This document shows positions 21,481 to 34,555 of a stretch of 64,000 bases of DNA, in pieces. Origin of the DNA: Ascaphus truei (lineage: Eukaryota; Chordata; Amphibia; Anura; Ascaphidae); the NCBI GenBank assembly GCA_036426205.1, contig CM071568.1, forward strand, positions 221,576,966 through 221,640,965. Direction: 5' to 3'. Both the position numbers and the translations under genes were made by a program. The first letter of the stretch is position 1; each line of letters starts with the position of its first letter. The notes beneath the pieces are model-generated. The model saw only the letters and a list, made by a program, of their open reading frames with translations, ran no database searches and was not told the origin of the DNA.

Positions 21481-23270
21481 GAGGGCGAATCAGCAGGCAC
21501 CACTGTGCAGGAAAAGATTGCAGATGGCTGGACTGGGCTAAAAATTCTTTATTAGGACATGGATTAAAAAACCAAGAGGAGGGGGGCAATCCCCTGCGCC
21601 TCTAACGCGTTTCACCCAAGCATGGGCTTTTTCAAAAATGGTTTTTTAATCCATGTCCTAACCCTAGCAGGTCCCTATGCTAAATGCATACAAATGTTCT
21701 GTGAAATATACCCTGAAGGGGTTAATACACTAAGCATAAGCTTATGTAACTTAGTGCAGTTCAAAACTGGTATATACCATGAAGCTACTTACCTGTAAGC
21801 ATGTAGAGTGAAAAGTGAATTTAGAGGACCATACTGGGAAATTATATACCTTGAAAAAGGAGGGACTGTTGCTTGTGAATTGGCTACATACATTATTCAC
21901 ACCCTAATATTGGTGCCTTCTAGCAGCGTTCTGCTAAGGATTTATTTTGGCCCAACAGAAAATGTAAATCAAATATATATTCACCACGCTTCTCCGTGTA
22001 AGGAGCATGAAATACATATGTGAAAAAACAGAAAGTGAATCCCTGCGCTTCTCCCATTGGGATAGCAATAAATGGGAAAATAAATATACATAGTGCAAAC
22101 TAAATCTGTAAGACAAAGGAGACTTTTGGTTACATCCTTTGATCAAATAATGCCAAGCCTGCTAACCAACGTCAATGAAACAAGAAGAAGAAGACTATAA
22201 TTCTATGTAATAATTATACCATTTTCATTCACCCCTTTAAACGTTGACTTCACAGAAAATATTGATGTTTAACCACCTGGTGGCACTACAGACTGTGTAG
22301 TACAGCAAATCCAGAATCTCATTTTCGAATATATGGACATGCTGAAAATATCTACTTGATAATGCAAGTGTTGTAATTTCTGCACTTAATTGTATGCACA
22401 CGCTTAAAAAAAAATCCGGTGCCACATGGTAAAAATGTTATGCTTCCCTGATTTTATTTGCATTTATAGCCAGCAACCACAGAAGGATGTGTTGCAGAAC
22501 AAACAGTGTAAACCTTGCTCAATGGTACAGTAATTGTAGCAGAGAGGCTCAAGCTAAACCACAGTACATTAGTTTATATTGAAAGCACAAGCCAGTTATT
22601 AACCTCCGTTTAAATAGAGTTTATATTGCTCTTACTTCCTGTAATCATGCACATATATAACTCATAAGCAGTTGTTTTAAAGTCATGTGATTATAAACAT
22701 CTATTTCATCACTTTTTTTGTCTGTTACTTTTGCTGTCATTAGCAATAACCAATTTTAAAACATGGCACAAATTTACTCAAGTTTAGAAATCTGTTACAC
22801 ATATTCGTAAAATACTTGATTAAAAAAAGCCAGAAAGAAATACAGCTGAACATAATAATATTAGCAAGGTTAATATAATAATTTTAATGTTAACAACATT
22901 TCTGTTGATATTTCAAGCACTGATATTTCCCTAGATCTCCAAAACACCACTAATTAATAGAATTGTAAAAAAAAATATCACAAGAGAAACCCAAGATTAA
23001 AGAAGGTTTCTCGTATCTACCAAATGACACATTTTAGCTTCCTCCATTCTTAACAGGAACTGCACAATTAAGTGTGAGTTAAGAAAATACACATCTAGTT
23101 ATGACAAATAGTTCAAATTTGTTTTGTAAAAAATTGATTTTTCAGGAACAAATGTCACTTCACTAAATAAATTGCCAGGATTTTTATTTAAAAAAATATC
23201 CTTTAAATTTCAGTGACATTTATCAAATGTAGGGTTAGGAATAATGCTAGTCTTGTATTATGGTTAGCCT
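21481..23270. other. AT-rich non-coding stretch with short foldback
   Basis: No gene seen. 21,553-21,574 and 21,639-21,660 form a perfect 22-bp inverted repeat (taggacatggattaaaaaac...) around a GC-rich centre containing taacgcgtttcaccc. The remainder to 23,270 is AT-rich with no long frame. Confidence 0.55.
21553..21660. repeat. Foldback with 22-bp perfect arms
   Basis: Perfect 22-bp arms separated by 64 bp. The centre, read on the minus strand, contains gggtgaaacgcgttagaggc. Nearly the same string occurs at 39,092-39,110 (+), so the centre belongs to a dispersed repeat. Confidence 0.75.
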
Positions 23271-24035
23271 TTGTAGCCAGGTCACCTGATACTATTCTGC
23301 CCCTGGACTGGCAGTAAACCCTGGTACAATAAGGTTGCCAGTAGTTGATATGGGGGTTTTCCCCTCCGAGGAGCTGCATTTGAGTGACAGCGGGAGGCGG
23401 TGACATCAGGCCTGGGCATGACCAATCATGAGCCAGACCTGGTGCCCTCCTCCTGGCAGTACTTAAAGGCAGGACCGCCCTAAATGTGTAGGTTGTACCT
23501 TCCCTACTGATGAAGGCATGTCACACAGTGGAAAGGCTGAGATTGGGCCTTCTCAGTCCTCGTCCCTCTGGGGAAGAGTGAGTGTTGACCATACCTCTGC
23601 CTCTGCTACAAAGGTGAGGAAGAGCTAGGATTGCTGCGGGTGCCCTTGGCCTGTAGTGACGGTTCAGGGACCATCATCCGGTGAATAGCTAAGAGACTGC
23701 ATCGGGCAGAACCTACCTTGTTCCTGTAACTGTACAGAAGACTAATAAACCTGTTCCTGTTTGCATATACCTCCTGTGTGGTGCGTGACCTTACTGGGGG
23801 GAGAGGTAATAAGTTTTACCGTGGGAGATCACCTTCAGTTCCTGGAGCCCCTGGCAGATGGAGGCGCTACACTGTCAATGAGATATGTGGGGTATGAACC
23901 CCAGAAGCCTAGTCCTGTGTCCACACTACCATCGGCGGATAACTCTGCCCTCCTGTTACCAGCAGGTATCATGCACCACACGACCAGTAATGGCCAAATC
24001 TCCCACCGGGTGGGGGAAACACCATTACACTTATT
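23271..24035 (+). mobile_element. LTR-like segment plus leader (tggaggcgct family), copy 1
   Basis: Has promoter-like acttaaaggc (about 23,460), aataaacctg polyadenylation signal (about 23,741), then a leader starting near 23,866 with gatggaggcgctacac and a later cctgttaccagcaggtat...gcaccacac. The leader is colinear with those at about 35,178 and 39,375. The start of the LTR is uncertain. No coding sequence follows. Confidence 0.55.
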
Positions 24036-24189
24036 ATAGATAAAACTGCTAAAAATGCCTTATTGCCTTATTCTACAGTAGATGTTAGAGTAATTTCCAG
24101 CAGAAAATCCCAATGGACTTTAATGGGGCTGTTCAGCAGAAAATAGCTGAAGCTGCCACTTCACTGTATATAGAATTAACCCCTTAATC

Positions 24190-24440
24190 TGGAAATAGTT
24201 ACATAGTAGATGAGGTTGAGAAAAGACATATGCCCATCAAGTTCAATTTATGCTAAATTTAGACGACAGATACTTATCTTATATTTGTATTTACAGTATT
24301 TGAATCCAGAGGAAGTAAAACCCCAGTGAAAAATCATTCATTGATGTCTCATAAAGGGAAACATTTAAAATACATTATATCCTCACTGTACATAATGGCA
24401 ATCAGATTTCTCCCTGGATCTACATCCTTCCCATGTTTAC
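24190..24440 (+). repeat. Dispersed amphibian-type repeat (agttacatagtagatgagg)
   Basis: Begins with the string agttacatagtagatgaggt, followed by catcaagttcaattt and a ccagaggaagtaaaacccc block. From memory this matches an interspersed repeat common in frog genomic sequence. Its class is not evident from this copy. Confidence 0.5.
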
Positions 24441-25400
24441 TTATTTGGTATATATACTATGTAACCCCTCCTTAACCCGGCTCAAAGGGAGTGCTACATC
24501 GAGGGGTCTTATTTACAGTGATACTCTGCGTCTCTATTTATCTTCTCAGGGTGCTGGCACCCGGGCGTGTATGCTAAGAAGGTGATAATGAAGGGTGCCA
24601 GGAACTTTATCGGTATAAACAAGAGCTTTGTTTGTTTCTTTGATTCTAGTTCCACATGTAAGGACAACTTCTTTTCAACAATAATGAGTGGCAAATAATA
24701 TAGTTGCATTAGGTTATTCTTCCCCACGCAGCTCTCACCACTATCCTAGGGAGGTTCTGGACTTGGGATGCTTAGTACTGGATCTGCATGGTATTCATTT
24801 TCCCTGCTTTTAGATTTGCCTCCTTCCCAACAGGACCTGTGGTAGAGATACTTCCATTGTCCTGACTTCCATTGTCCTGGATACATATCCTATCACTCTG
24901 AGGAGTACCCTCCTTATCCAAGGCATCAGAAGGGGCTCACATTTGTTACAGATGAGAATGGGCCAACCCCGCTCCGAAACCCTTTATTTAAAATGACTCC
25001 TCCCGGAGTACCATGCATCCTCCTCTTTCAGGGCAGATGACTAGCTTCAAAACTTTGCTTTGGGCTATTGCTAGAAATAAACCAAATAAACATCTGATTT
25101 TTCCCCCCCCCTAACTTTCCCTAACTACAAAATATTACAGGTGACCAGAAAAACTTAAACATAAAGTTCTACACATAAACTTGACAGACTATATAAAAAT
25201 GAGGTCCCCCATCTGTGTCTCTGCCTGAGACCTAAGTTTAGAAACTTCTACCCTCACTATATGTACCCATTAGTCACATCACAGGTTACCATACCTATAG
25301 AGGGAGTAGTTTTGATATTACCTACGCATCCCCCCCCCCCGACTCACCTCCGGCTTCTCCGGACTGTACGACAGGGAGAGCCTGCTTCGGATTCTCACCC
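24441..25400. other. Non-coding stretch
   Basis: No supported gene. Mixed composition, with short duplicated phrases (ttccattgtcctg twice near 24,855-24,880). Confidence 0.5.
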
Positions 25401-25408
25401 CCCCCCCA

Positions 25409-25770
25409 AACACACACATGCACACACAGACACACACAGATGGACACATACAGACACACAAACAGACACTGACACACACACACACTGACACACACACACA
25501 CTGACACACTGACACACACACTGACACACTGACACTGACACACACACACTGACACACACCGACACACTAACACACATTGCTGCTGGCATGTGCTACTGGT
25601 ATGTGCTGTTAAACATTGTGCTGCAGGGTCCTCTGACCTGAAGAAAACTTTTTCAAATGAATGGAAAATAAAAACTTTTAAAAACAAAGTGCAGTCCCAC
25701 ACACACTCGCGCGCGCACGCACACACACTCACACGTGCACACTCACGTGCACACACACACAGACACACAT
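25409..25770. repeat. CA/GA-type microsatellite, two blocks
   Basis: Imperfect (CA)n with frequent ga interruptions at 25,409-25,570 and again at 25,698-25,770. The cysteine/valine-rich minus-strand frames over it are repeat artefacts. Confidence 0.9.
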
Positions 25771-25956
25771 AGGGACTCACACACGAGGAATTCACAGTTA
25801 GTATAAATATAGAAGTGCAAATAGCTGAAACAGGATGTGTGCCGAGCATGCATGTTCTAAGTCAAACTTCTTTGCGTTTTGTCACTGAAATTTTTAATTA
25901 AAAAAATTACCATCACAAACACAATTTCTGTGACAAAAGACGAAGAAGTTTCACTT

Positions 25957-27061
25957 AAAATGTGCGTGCTCTATTAGGATGGTGGCCGATCTACTGCAGA
26001 AGGAGAAGATCGCAACTTACCAGGCGCTAAGGGATAAATTCACGATCCAGGGTTTTCACCTGTTTAAGTACCTACAAGTCCGTCACTACCTATTGTCACT
26101 ATCCCCAACCTCCAAATTCCCCCCGCTAACCAGATTCGAATCTTTATGTACCAAAAACACCTACCAAAAAGGTCTGATCTCCGAGATATATAAAGGAATG
26201 GAGCCATCATCCAGTCCCCCGAAGCACCGTTATATGCAAAAATGGTCAGAGGAACTAGGCCTCCCAATAGACCAAGAAGACTGGAGGAGATTTGGGAGCA
26301 AGCCACTAAAACATCAATTTGTACAACAATAAAAGAAAATATCTACAAAATCATATTTCAGTGGTACCTGACCCCCGCTAGGCTGAGCCAAGTCTACCTC
26401 GGCACACCAGACCTGTGCTGGCGGGGATGCGGTCAAAAGGGGGACATGGCCCACATTTGGTGGTCATGTCCGGAGATTCAGAGGTACTGGACCATGATCC
26501 AGACGCTTATCCACGAGGTCACGGGACTTCCCCTTCCCCTGGATCCACTGGCCCTGGTGCTGAACAAACCCATTGAGGACCTCCCGCCGCCAATGTCCAG
26601 ATTAATCACAGCCATGCTGACAGCGGCTAGATGCTCTATAGCAGCAGCCTGGAAACAAATTAAGCCCCCCTCGAGAACTACAGTAATTCGAAGAATTCAT
26701 GAGGTTATGACAATGGAGAAGCTGACGGCTATGCTTCAAAAGAAGATGCCTCAGTTCTGGAACACTTGGGACCCCTGGTTAGAAAGATAAAACCCAAAAC
26801 GGCCAGTTACCATTGGAACCCCCCCTGTCTCCAGGGGGGAGTGTTGGGGAAGCATCTGCGCCCCCCCCTTGTTTGTCTCCCCCCTCCCCTCCTCCCCCCC
26901 GTCTTTTTTCTTTCCTCCCCTAAAGGAAACGGGAAAATGTTATTGGTCACTGTAAGATTGTATCAAGCCAAAGTGTCATGGGCTCATGACACTTCTGTAT
27001 GTACGGCAACTTATGAACGTGTCCAATAAAAAATTTTTTATAAAAAAAAATGTGCGTGCTC
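25957..27061 (+). mobile_element. 5'-truncated L1 with target-site duplication
   Basis: Flanked by aaaatgtgcgtgctc at 25,957-25,971 and 27,047-27,061. The insertion itself is about 25,972-27,046. It ends in a caataaaaaattttttataaaaaaaa tail, and it begins inside ORF2, as is usual for target-primed reverse transcription that stopped early. Confidence 0.85.
25979..26790 (+). pseudogene. L1 ORF2 C-terminal region
   Basis: About 270 codons of the ORF2 C-terminus. The first frame (25,979-26,275) reads FHLFKYLQVRHYLLSLSP and ends near PIDQEDWRRF. After a one-base shift near 26,280, a second frame (to 26,790) continues EEIWEQATKTSICTT, NIYKIIFQWYLTPARLSQ, then the Cys/His segment CWRGCGQKGDMAHIWWSCPE and the terminal NTWDPWLER with a stop. 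Endonuclease and RT domains are absent through 5' truncation. It is close to the ORF2 C-terminus at 15.7-16.4 kb and clearly the same LINE clade. Confidence 0.85.
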
Positions 27062-27340
27062 GGCACACACAACTTTTTTATGGCGTGGTCCACAAAACTG
27101 TACTCCATATTCAAGGTGTGGTCTTACGAATGCTTTATACAGTGGCATAATTATGCTTACTTCCCTTCCATCCATTCCCAGTTTAAAGAAAGATAAGATC
27201 ATATTTGGTTTTGCAGCTACTACCTGACATTATAGCCTGCTTTCTACAAGCACTCCTAAATCCTTCTCCATAAAGGATTTAATTTGTAAGTCGCCTGTTT
27301 ACTTACTAGCTCTTTATATTTTTTTATCGCTTCTATCTCT
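27062..27340. repeat. Possible CR1-like LINE 3' remnant
   Basis: The phrase ctccatattcaaggtgtggt...gctttatacagtggcataat resembles a conserved tract I associate with vertebrate CR1 sequences. This rests on recall of consensus wording only. Confidence 0.35.
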
Positions 27341-27599
27341 TTAAAATATCCCTGCACTCTGATCCAAACAACTGCACATCTGAACTTAGTTGAACCCCTT
27401 CATTTGCAACATTGGAATCAGAATTTTCCACATTTGTTTTACTAGCATTTACTGGTATGACAATCTGCTGTGCAAGCAGTTTATTTACAGCTGCATCTGC
27501 ACTCATTTCCCAGAGATGGCAGCATGTCTCCTTCCAAAGAAGCCCCCAAATAAGAACTAATGTACAGTAGCAAAAGATACATATGAGGTCATTTTTTTT

Positions 27600-28252
<653 letters not shown>

Positions 28253-28611
28253 TGAGTTTTATCTTGAGCGAGAGCCCTCCAGAAATCCTGTTGCCTTGTT
28301 CCCCGATTTTTGCAGGTTTTTCTTTTACTTCTTGTAAGTAGGCAATTCGTATTAGCCAAGATTTGTTCCACCATCCTTGTGTGATTTTATTGCACCATCA
28401 TATTTCTCTTGTTTTTTTGGGGTGTTCCTGACTTATTGCTCCCTTCATACCCAGGATGTATACTGTTGCTATAGGGAATCCGTACAATTCCCTCTGAAGG
28501 TTGAGAATTCTGTTATTTCACCTTACACTTAACACTTATTATTTGAATCACATTTACAATAAACACTGTGTTTCTTAGCGCCGTTCTGAATCACTTGGGT
28601 TATCTAGATTT

Positions 28612-29960
28612 ACAGTACATAGAAACATAGAATTAGATGGCAGATAAGAAACTCTTGGCCCACCCAGCTTGCCCATTTAATTCACTATTGTAAAACCCCA
28701 GATCTTTTTGGAATCTGGCGTACTTTCATATTTAGTATATCAGTATGTCTATCCCAAGTCGTTTTGTGTTAGCTTCTACTACCTCTGTTGGGAGGCTAGT
28801 CCACAAATCCATCGCCCTTTCCATAAACCAGTACTTCTGCACCTTTGCCAATGCCCTGGCACATTTCAGTTTCAGAGCAGGGCTTCTTGTTCTAGAACAG
28901 GTGTGTGCAAACTATTGGAGCTGCAACCACTCTGCTTGCTCCCCCCCATGCTCGCGCCCCCTTACCTTGTTTTCCAGCGTCAAAGGACGCCACAGGGTCA
29001 TGTAACATCACGTTGTGACCCCGCAGTGTCATTTGATGCCGCTTTGCCATGGGGACGGGTCATGTGATGTTACGTCACATGGTCCCGCAGCGTAAAATGA
29101 CGCAGCATTGTCATGGCGACGCATCACAACACGCATCTGAATCCTGGTAAGTGAGTTACAGAGGCCTCACGCGATCCCCCGGCATTTAATTTAAATGAAT
29201 TTGGGAAGCGTGCGGTGCCTCTGCAACCGCCGCGCCCCCACAGGAAAATCTAGCGCTCCACCCCTGTTCTAGCACTTCTCTTTCTCTGAAATATGCTTCC
29301 CTCCTGGATTTGTTGAATGACTTTATATATTTGAACTTTCTTTTATACCCTCTTCTCCATTCTCTCCTCCAAGCTATACATATTGAGGTACTTTAGACAT
29401 TCCTGATAACTTTTATGCCACATGCCAAACACAATCTCTAATTTATTAATGTCTTTCTAGAGATATGGTCATTATAATGGCATTAGTTCTGCACTCTGCC
29501 TTTTGATTTGTGTGGCCCAATTGCATGGTTTTGCACTTTTTGGCATTAAATTGTAGTTGTCGCGTGGGTGGTGGATTTTGATCTTGCAACTAGCAATGGA
29601 GGCTGAGAATTGCTGATATTTAAAGGCAAACCTCCGCTGGTAATTAAGCAACTTGCTTCAGTGAGTCAGGCTAAAAAGCTTGGGGTGGAATTGCTTTTTT
29701 CCCACACGACAATTACCGGCATTCAGCCTTCCAATTGCCACACTCTTAACCAGTCTACCTAAATTATTAATCATTATATACTGTAATAACCCACGCCCAT
29801 GAGTCGTAATCCTGTTGCATATTTTGTGCCATCTGCCAAAAGGCAAACTTTCCCTTCAAAACCATTGGCAATGTCACTACCAAAGATATCGAAGGACAGA
29901 TCCCTGAGGTACTCCACTGATAACATTTTCCTCCTCTGAATGTACTTTATTTACTAGAAC
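28612..29960 (+). repeat. Dispersed LINE-like amphibian repeat, interrupted by a hAT-type MITE
   Basis: 28,612-28,897 (acatagaaacatagaattagatggcagataagaa... wording) and 29,267-29,960 (gaaatatgcttccctcctgg...ctccaagctatacat) look like two halves of one interspersed repeat common in frogs and some other vertebrates. The halves are split by the 369-bp insertion at 28,898-29,266. It has no intact coding capacity. Confidence 0.5.
28898..29266. mobile_element. hAT-like non-autonomous element (369 bp)
   Basis: Ends CAGGTGTGTGC... and ...GCGCTCCACCCCTG, i.e. CAGG-type termini. Flanked by ttctagaa (28,890-28,897) and ttctagca (29,267-29,274), an 8-bp duplication with one mismatch as made by hAT transposases. 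GC-rich interior with repeated cacgt/gtcacat motifs. No coding frame. Confidence 0.7.
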
Positions 29961-29990
29961 ACTGTTGCTTTTATCCAATATGTTATCCGT

Positions 29991-31887
29991 TCAACCACCT
30001 TAGAGTCTTGTCCGCCCCTTCTAAACTCCCTGTGCAGGTTCTTTTGGCCATGTCCAGCTTCCTCTGTCCGTCTGGTAATACAACTCCCAGGACCTCCCCC
30101 AGCTCCCCCTAGTGTTCGCGCCCTCCCCCCGTATGTGGGCGCCTAAATGCTTGCTCTCTCTAGTATTGTCCCTCCTTTATCTCCTCCGGGCTAGAGCTCG
30201 AGTGCGTCCAGCAGGAAGTTCCACTCCGGAGGCTGCAGGCACCGGTACTCCCTCCTCTGAGGTCTCGCGGGCTCCACCGGCTCTTTAGGTCTCGCGTTGG
30301 TCTTGCGGAGTAGTCGCGTCTCGCGCGACTCTGCTGATGACGTCATCTGGCTAGGCGGGAGGTTCGCATTCGTGGGCTGTCTCTGGACGAGAGAGGGCGG
30401 AGAGGAGGGCGGGTCGTCTCAGCGGAGCAGAACCTTCGCGCCAATTCCTCGCCGCCATTGAAGCTCCGCGCCTCCTCTACCTCGTCTGATACAGGTATGA
30501 TCAACCGGCCATTTTGTTGGATAGTTCTTTATTGCCCAGGATTTTGCCATCTCTTACAGCTGGTTCTTCGGGAGGGCGTCTTCTAATCACTCCGAGGGTG
30601 GGTGTCAACCGTGACTGGAACCCCCCTGAGTAGAGTGGTGCGTTTTGTGTGTTTTTTTTTGTTATTTTGCTTTTTTTTTTATTTGTTGGTAATCCGCTCC
30701 GGGCCTTAGCTGTTTCTCTCTTCGCTCGTCACCCTCTCTGTTCTCTTCTCTCGCGCCGAGGAGGGCACCTCAACCCAGGGCTCCGTGGACGCTGGGGCCG
30801 TCTCCTGCCTCTCCGTTTGGGCATTACTCGCCCCTCGCGGGGTATTGGGAGCCCCCTTGATTCCCAGTTTTTTGAGGAAGGCCACGCTCTCAGAGGGTTG
30901 CCTCAGCACATGAGAGCGGCCATTCCTGATCACCACCAGGGCAAAGGGAAAGGCCCACCGGTACCTAATGTCTCTATCCCTGAGCTCCTTCGTTACAGGG
31001 AGCACAGCTCTTCGGCGGGCGAGGGTTAGGGGGGAGATGTCCTGGAAGACGGACAAGGTAATCCCTTCAAATGTTATGTGTGGGGTGGCCCTTGTTATTC
31101 TGCACACCTCCTCCTTCGTTTTGAAGTGGTGTAGCCGGAGGATGACATCCCGCGGGGGGTTCGACGGCAGGGGCCTTGAATGCAGAGCTCTGTGGCAGCG
31201 GTCCATGGTTAGTTCAGCCTCCGCCTTACCCGGTAGCAGGGATGCCATCCACCGGGCAAGCAGGGCCTCTGGGTCTATGACTTCTTCTGGTATCCCCCTC
31301 ACTCGCAGGTTATTGCGCCGGTCTCGATTTTCATTGTCCTCCTGCCTGGCTTCCAATTCCGCAATCCTGTCCTCTAGAGCCCCCAGTTTTGTGCCCGTTT
31401 CCTGATGTCTCATATGGCTGTCCTCCATGCGGTCCTCCAGTTCACTGGTGCGGGTGCCTATCTGGATTATGTCCTTTCTGAGGCTTTCCACTTCTCCTTT
31501 AAAAAACGTTTTCAGGTCTGTGAGGAGCGTTGCTATCTCCTTTTTAATGATTTTAGTGTGACCTGCTTGGGCTCCCTCTGCCTCCTGGGCCGAATCCGAG
31601 TCCGAGATTGCAGAGTGGTCTGTGGTTCCCGCTTTACCTGCGTTGGCAAAGTAAGACCTGACATCTGCCTTTGCCTTTGGTTTCTGCCTCCGTGTTGCCA
31701 TTGCTCCGCCGATGGGATCAAGATGTGCCTTGGGTTAACGGGGTTCTGTGTGTGGTGTTTTGCCCCTGCTCTGTTTGGTATTTCACTGATATAATTTTAT
31801 AATTCTGCCGACGGGTAATGGAGCCGCGCGTTAACACTGCCATCTCCAGCCCGCCGCGCATGCGCATCATCAACCACCTTAGAGTCT
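29991..31887 (-). mobile_element. ORF1-only L1 insertion with 18-bp TSD
   Basis: Identical 18-bp flanks (tcaaccaccttagagtct) at 29,991-30,008 and 31,870-31,887 bound an 1,861-bp insertion, 30,009-31,869. On the minus strand it holds a 168-bp 5' UTR, an intact ORF1 and 697 bp of GC-rich spacer, and stops with no ORF2 and no poly-A tail. It resembles half-L1 (HAL1-type) elements of other vertebrates in content, though the missing A tail is odd. Confidence 0.8.
30706..31701 (-). CDS. Intact L1 ORF1p (RNA-binding chaperone), 331 aa
   Basis: Complete frame with ATG at 31,701, the only uninterrupted LINE gene in the window. Predicted order: short basic N-terminus; coiled coil (about residues 55-145: heptad-rich TDLKTFFKGEVESLRKDI, EDRIAELEARQED) for trimerisation; RRM beginning RDRRNNLRVRGIPEE (about 147); then the C-terminal domain (TFEGITLSVFQDIS, RYRWAFPFALVVIRNG). 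The tail is polar (APASTEPWVEVPSSAREK). In the L1 family this protein binds its own mRNA as a trimer and aids reverse transcription. With no ORF2 beside it, it could at most act in trans. The intact frame suggests a recent insertion or retained selection; I cannot tell which. Confidence 0.9.
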   Translation of the reverse strand: MATRRQKPKAKADVRSYFANAGKAGTTDHSAISDSDSAQEAEGAQAGHTKIIKKEIATLLTDLKTFFKGEVESLRKDIIQIGTRTSELEDRMEDSHMRHQETGTKLGALEDRIAELEARQEDNENRDRRNNLRVRGIPEEVIDPEALLARWMASLLPGKAEAELTMDRCHRALHSRPLPSNPPRDVILRLHHFKTKEEVCRITRATPHITFEGITLSVFQDISPLTLARRRAVLPVTKELRDRDIRYRWAFPFALVVIRNGRSHVLRQPSESVAFLKKLGIKGAPNTPRGASNAQTERQETAPASTEPWVEVPSSAREKRTERVTSEERNS

Positions 31888-33640
31888 AATCACACTGTCT
31901 TGTAGTTTGCACTCTGCATTTCTTTGTCTTTCTCTAACTACTATAAAGCTCAATGATGAGAGCACATTTTATGTGCTGTAATAGCTGGTTAGATTATGAA
32001 TATGTGTACAAAAGATCTTTGATAAAATCTTCTAGCTCACAGAAATTAAAATCAATGACATTTTCATTGCATGAGTCATGGAGGTCTATGTTAAGGATAT
32101 CCTTAGTTTAGATTCAGGAATTATTTTAGAAAGTAGCATTTGCATGCATACAGTAACTTCTAAACTCTAAATAGTAATCCCATTTAGAATGTGTGTGTCC
32201 ATAGAGAAGTAGACTTGTGTATGAAGTCATATTTTACTTGACAAGTTCCAATTATATGGATGGAATGCAGTTAATTTTCGGATGTATATTCTTGGCTTAG
32301 TTAACCCTTGTTGTAGACAAAATTAAGTGACTTGGATTTTTTTTATTAAAATGTTCTATGTAAAGACTGAATGGACATTTTATGTCATTAAGCATTTTAT
32401 TTAAACAGAGACTTAGGGGATTATTCTTTGACAGTCAGAAAAGGGGAAGGGAAACACAAAATGGATGTGCACCCTAAAAGAATTCACTTATATGCACACC
32501 AAACTAATGTAAGAATTAACTTTTAATAAGTACCTTAAAACATATATTAAACTCCCCATCCCTCTGTTGTTTCTTCTTTGACATTCATCTGATATACTGT
32601 AGAATAGGCCCCTTGAAGACAGTTGGTAATTAGATAAGCATGACATGAATAGTGACAATGCATCTTGCTATTCCTGTTTTGCTTATATGAAATCTAACAG
32701 GCATAGCTTATCTTTATCTGGCATACATTCTAGTTAAAATGAAAAAAATTGCATGCTACATTAATATAACCATGTCCAAGCTAATTCTCTTCAGTTCTGA
32801 TGTCATGTACAAAACTGTCCCAAGCCAAGTGTATCTGCAATATATATATATATATATTTTAAATACATTTTGCAGTCTCACTAAATATTTGAAAACTAGC
32901 TCATAATCAGTCTCTGATATCGACAGAATTTCACCAAGCAATGGCAGAACCACCTAGCAAAGCGAGCTATGTACCGATGACTTTCATTACTACAGTACTA
33001 GACGTCAATCAGTCAGTATTTCAATAAATAAAAGACAATTTATTATTTATTTTTAACTAGAGATGTTCAAAATCTTTGCTAACTGTAAAGTTTCCCAAGT
33101 AGGGAAAATTTACCCTATTTTGTTTTCTACAGATGTAGAAGAAGTTATTGCACCCATTATCGCATTATAACGTGTTACCGCTGGCGTGAGTTTGAATGCT
33201 TTGTCGTACAATTTGCTATTGTTTTTCGTGATTTGCAGTGAAATCAAATGGGTAGGGATTGTTATCCCAGTATTGTGCTTTCTCGCCTCTCCCCTAGTTT
33301 CACCTTCCTTATTTACTACCTGCAAATGCACAAAGCTAATCTGCCTCCAAATTGGTAGAATCAAAGATGGCAGAACACTGGGCTTCTACCCAACTCTAAT
33401 ATTTTCCCATTTCATAGAGCATAAATCTCCATATTAAATAGTGTGGTTATTGCATTATACATATTTTAAAATGAATGTAACTGATATACATAGTGTGTTA
33501 TGGGTTAAAAAAAGTGGCTGCTGGCACCTCCTATGCAGGTAGGTTTTTTTTCCAGAAGCAGAGGATCCCTAGAGCTGAAATTAATGGGGTTCAGCTCAGG
33601 ATACCATCTGCTTCAATCCTATGTTAAAAAATTACATCCT
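31888..33640. other. AT-rich non-coding stretch
   Basis: No gene or repeat boundary recognised. A short (TA)n lies at 32,839-32,858. Confidence 0.5.
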
Positions 33641-33644
33641 TAAC

Positions 33645-34550
33645 TAACGTGTAGCAGGGTACCCTCCCTTGCCTCCTCCCTGGCAATGGTTCCGTCACTT
33701 GGGAGGTTTGTGTGAGTTGCGTTGGCCATGTTGGCACAGCCACATACATATGGACTGTGTGTAAGGCAGCGGCAATCTTGAGGTTGGTGCTGCAGGAAGA
33801 GGAGGAAATGGCTGTTCAGGATTTCCTCCGTGGACTGGAGGTAGCATGCTCAATCCTGACGGAGCCTGCAAAGGGAGAGGTAGTGTCCAGGGAGCTAGTC
33901 AAGCCCCCTGGACTAGGTCAGACCCATTCCCCCTTGGCCCCAGCTAGTTCCCCTACACCGTAGTGGAGTTTTGTAGGGTTGGCCACTAGTAAGGGACCTG
34001 CCCTTAGTGTGTGGAAGAGAGAGCCAGCGAAGCAGACGGAACCGTAGCAGAGGATTCCCCAGGCCTGGTGGAATGGCTGCGTGATGCTACCGGAAGCAAG
34101 GAGAGAGGGTATTGTGTCGGAGGCCCTGCATCGTGGGATCACGGATGTGGCCTATCTAAGAAATACCCTGGTGTACACGAGTACCCAGAAGGTACCCACG
34201 TACACTAATATTACACGCGGGAGGGTATCGCTGCCCTCACATTTACGTTGGGTGCTGCTTTGGCGGACACCATGTACCTGTAGGTGTCCAATCGATATTG
34301 TGCTCCAATATACAGTGAGGGGGACTGTCACTGTTATTATTGTGTCTGTACTGTGTCTGTGGGAGTGTTGCATATACCTTGTTGTGGTTGTGATTATTCA
34401 GGATATACCCAATAGATATACCGTTTCCCGTGAGGGGCTATCCCGCCAAAACTGGGAACCTCACGGGTGGAGGAGCTGCACCAGCCACTCCAGGCTCCCC
34501 AGGAGTGGAGGATTAGGCCTTTTGTAAGCCTAACAGATTAGAACCGTAAC
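33645..34550 (+). mobile_element. LTR-like block, type B, copy 1
   Basis: Contains tccagggagctagtcaagcc...ctggactaggtcagaccc...ccccagctag, shared in order with 44,265-44,340 (second type B copy). Ends near 34,550 where the next LTR begins. Reading frames in it are short and I do not regard them as genes. Confidence 0.4.
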
Positions 34551-34555
34551 ACTAT

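Noticed and set aside
25318..25849. Cys/Val-rich frame of 175 codons
   Set aside because: Translation of the CA microsatellite.
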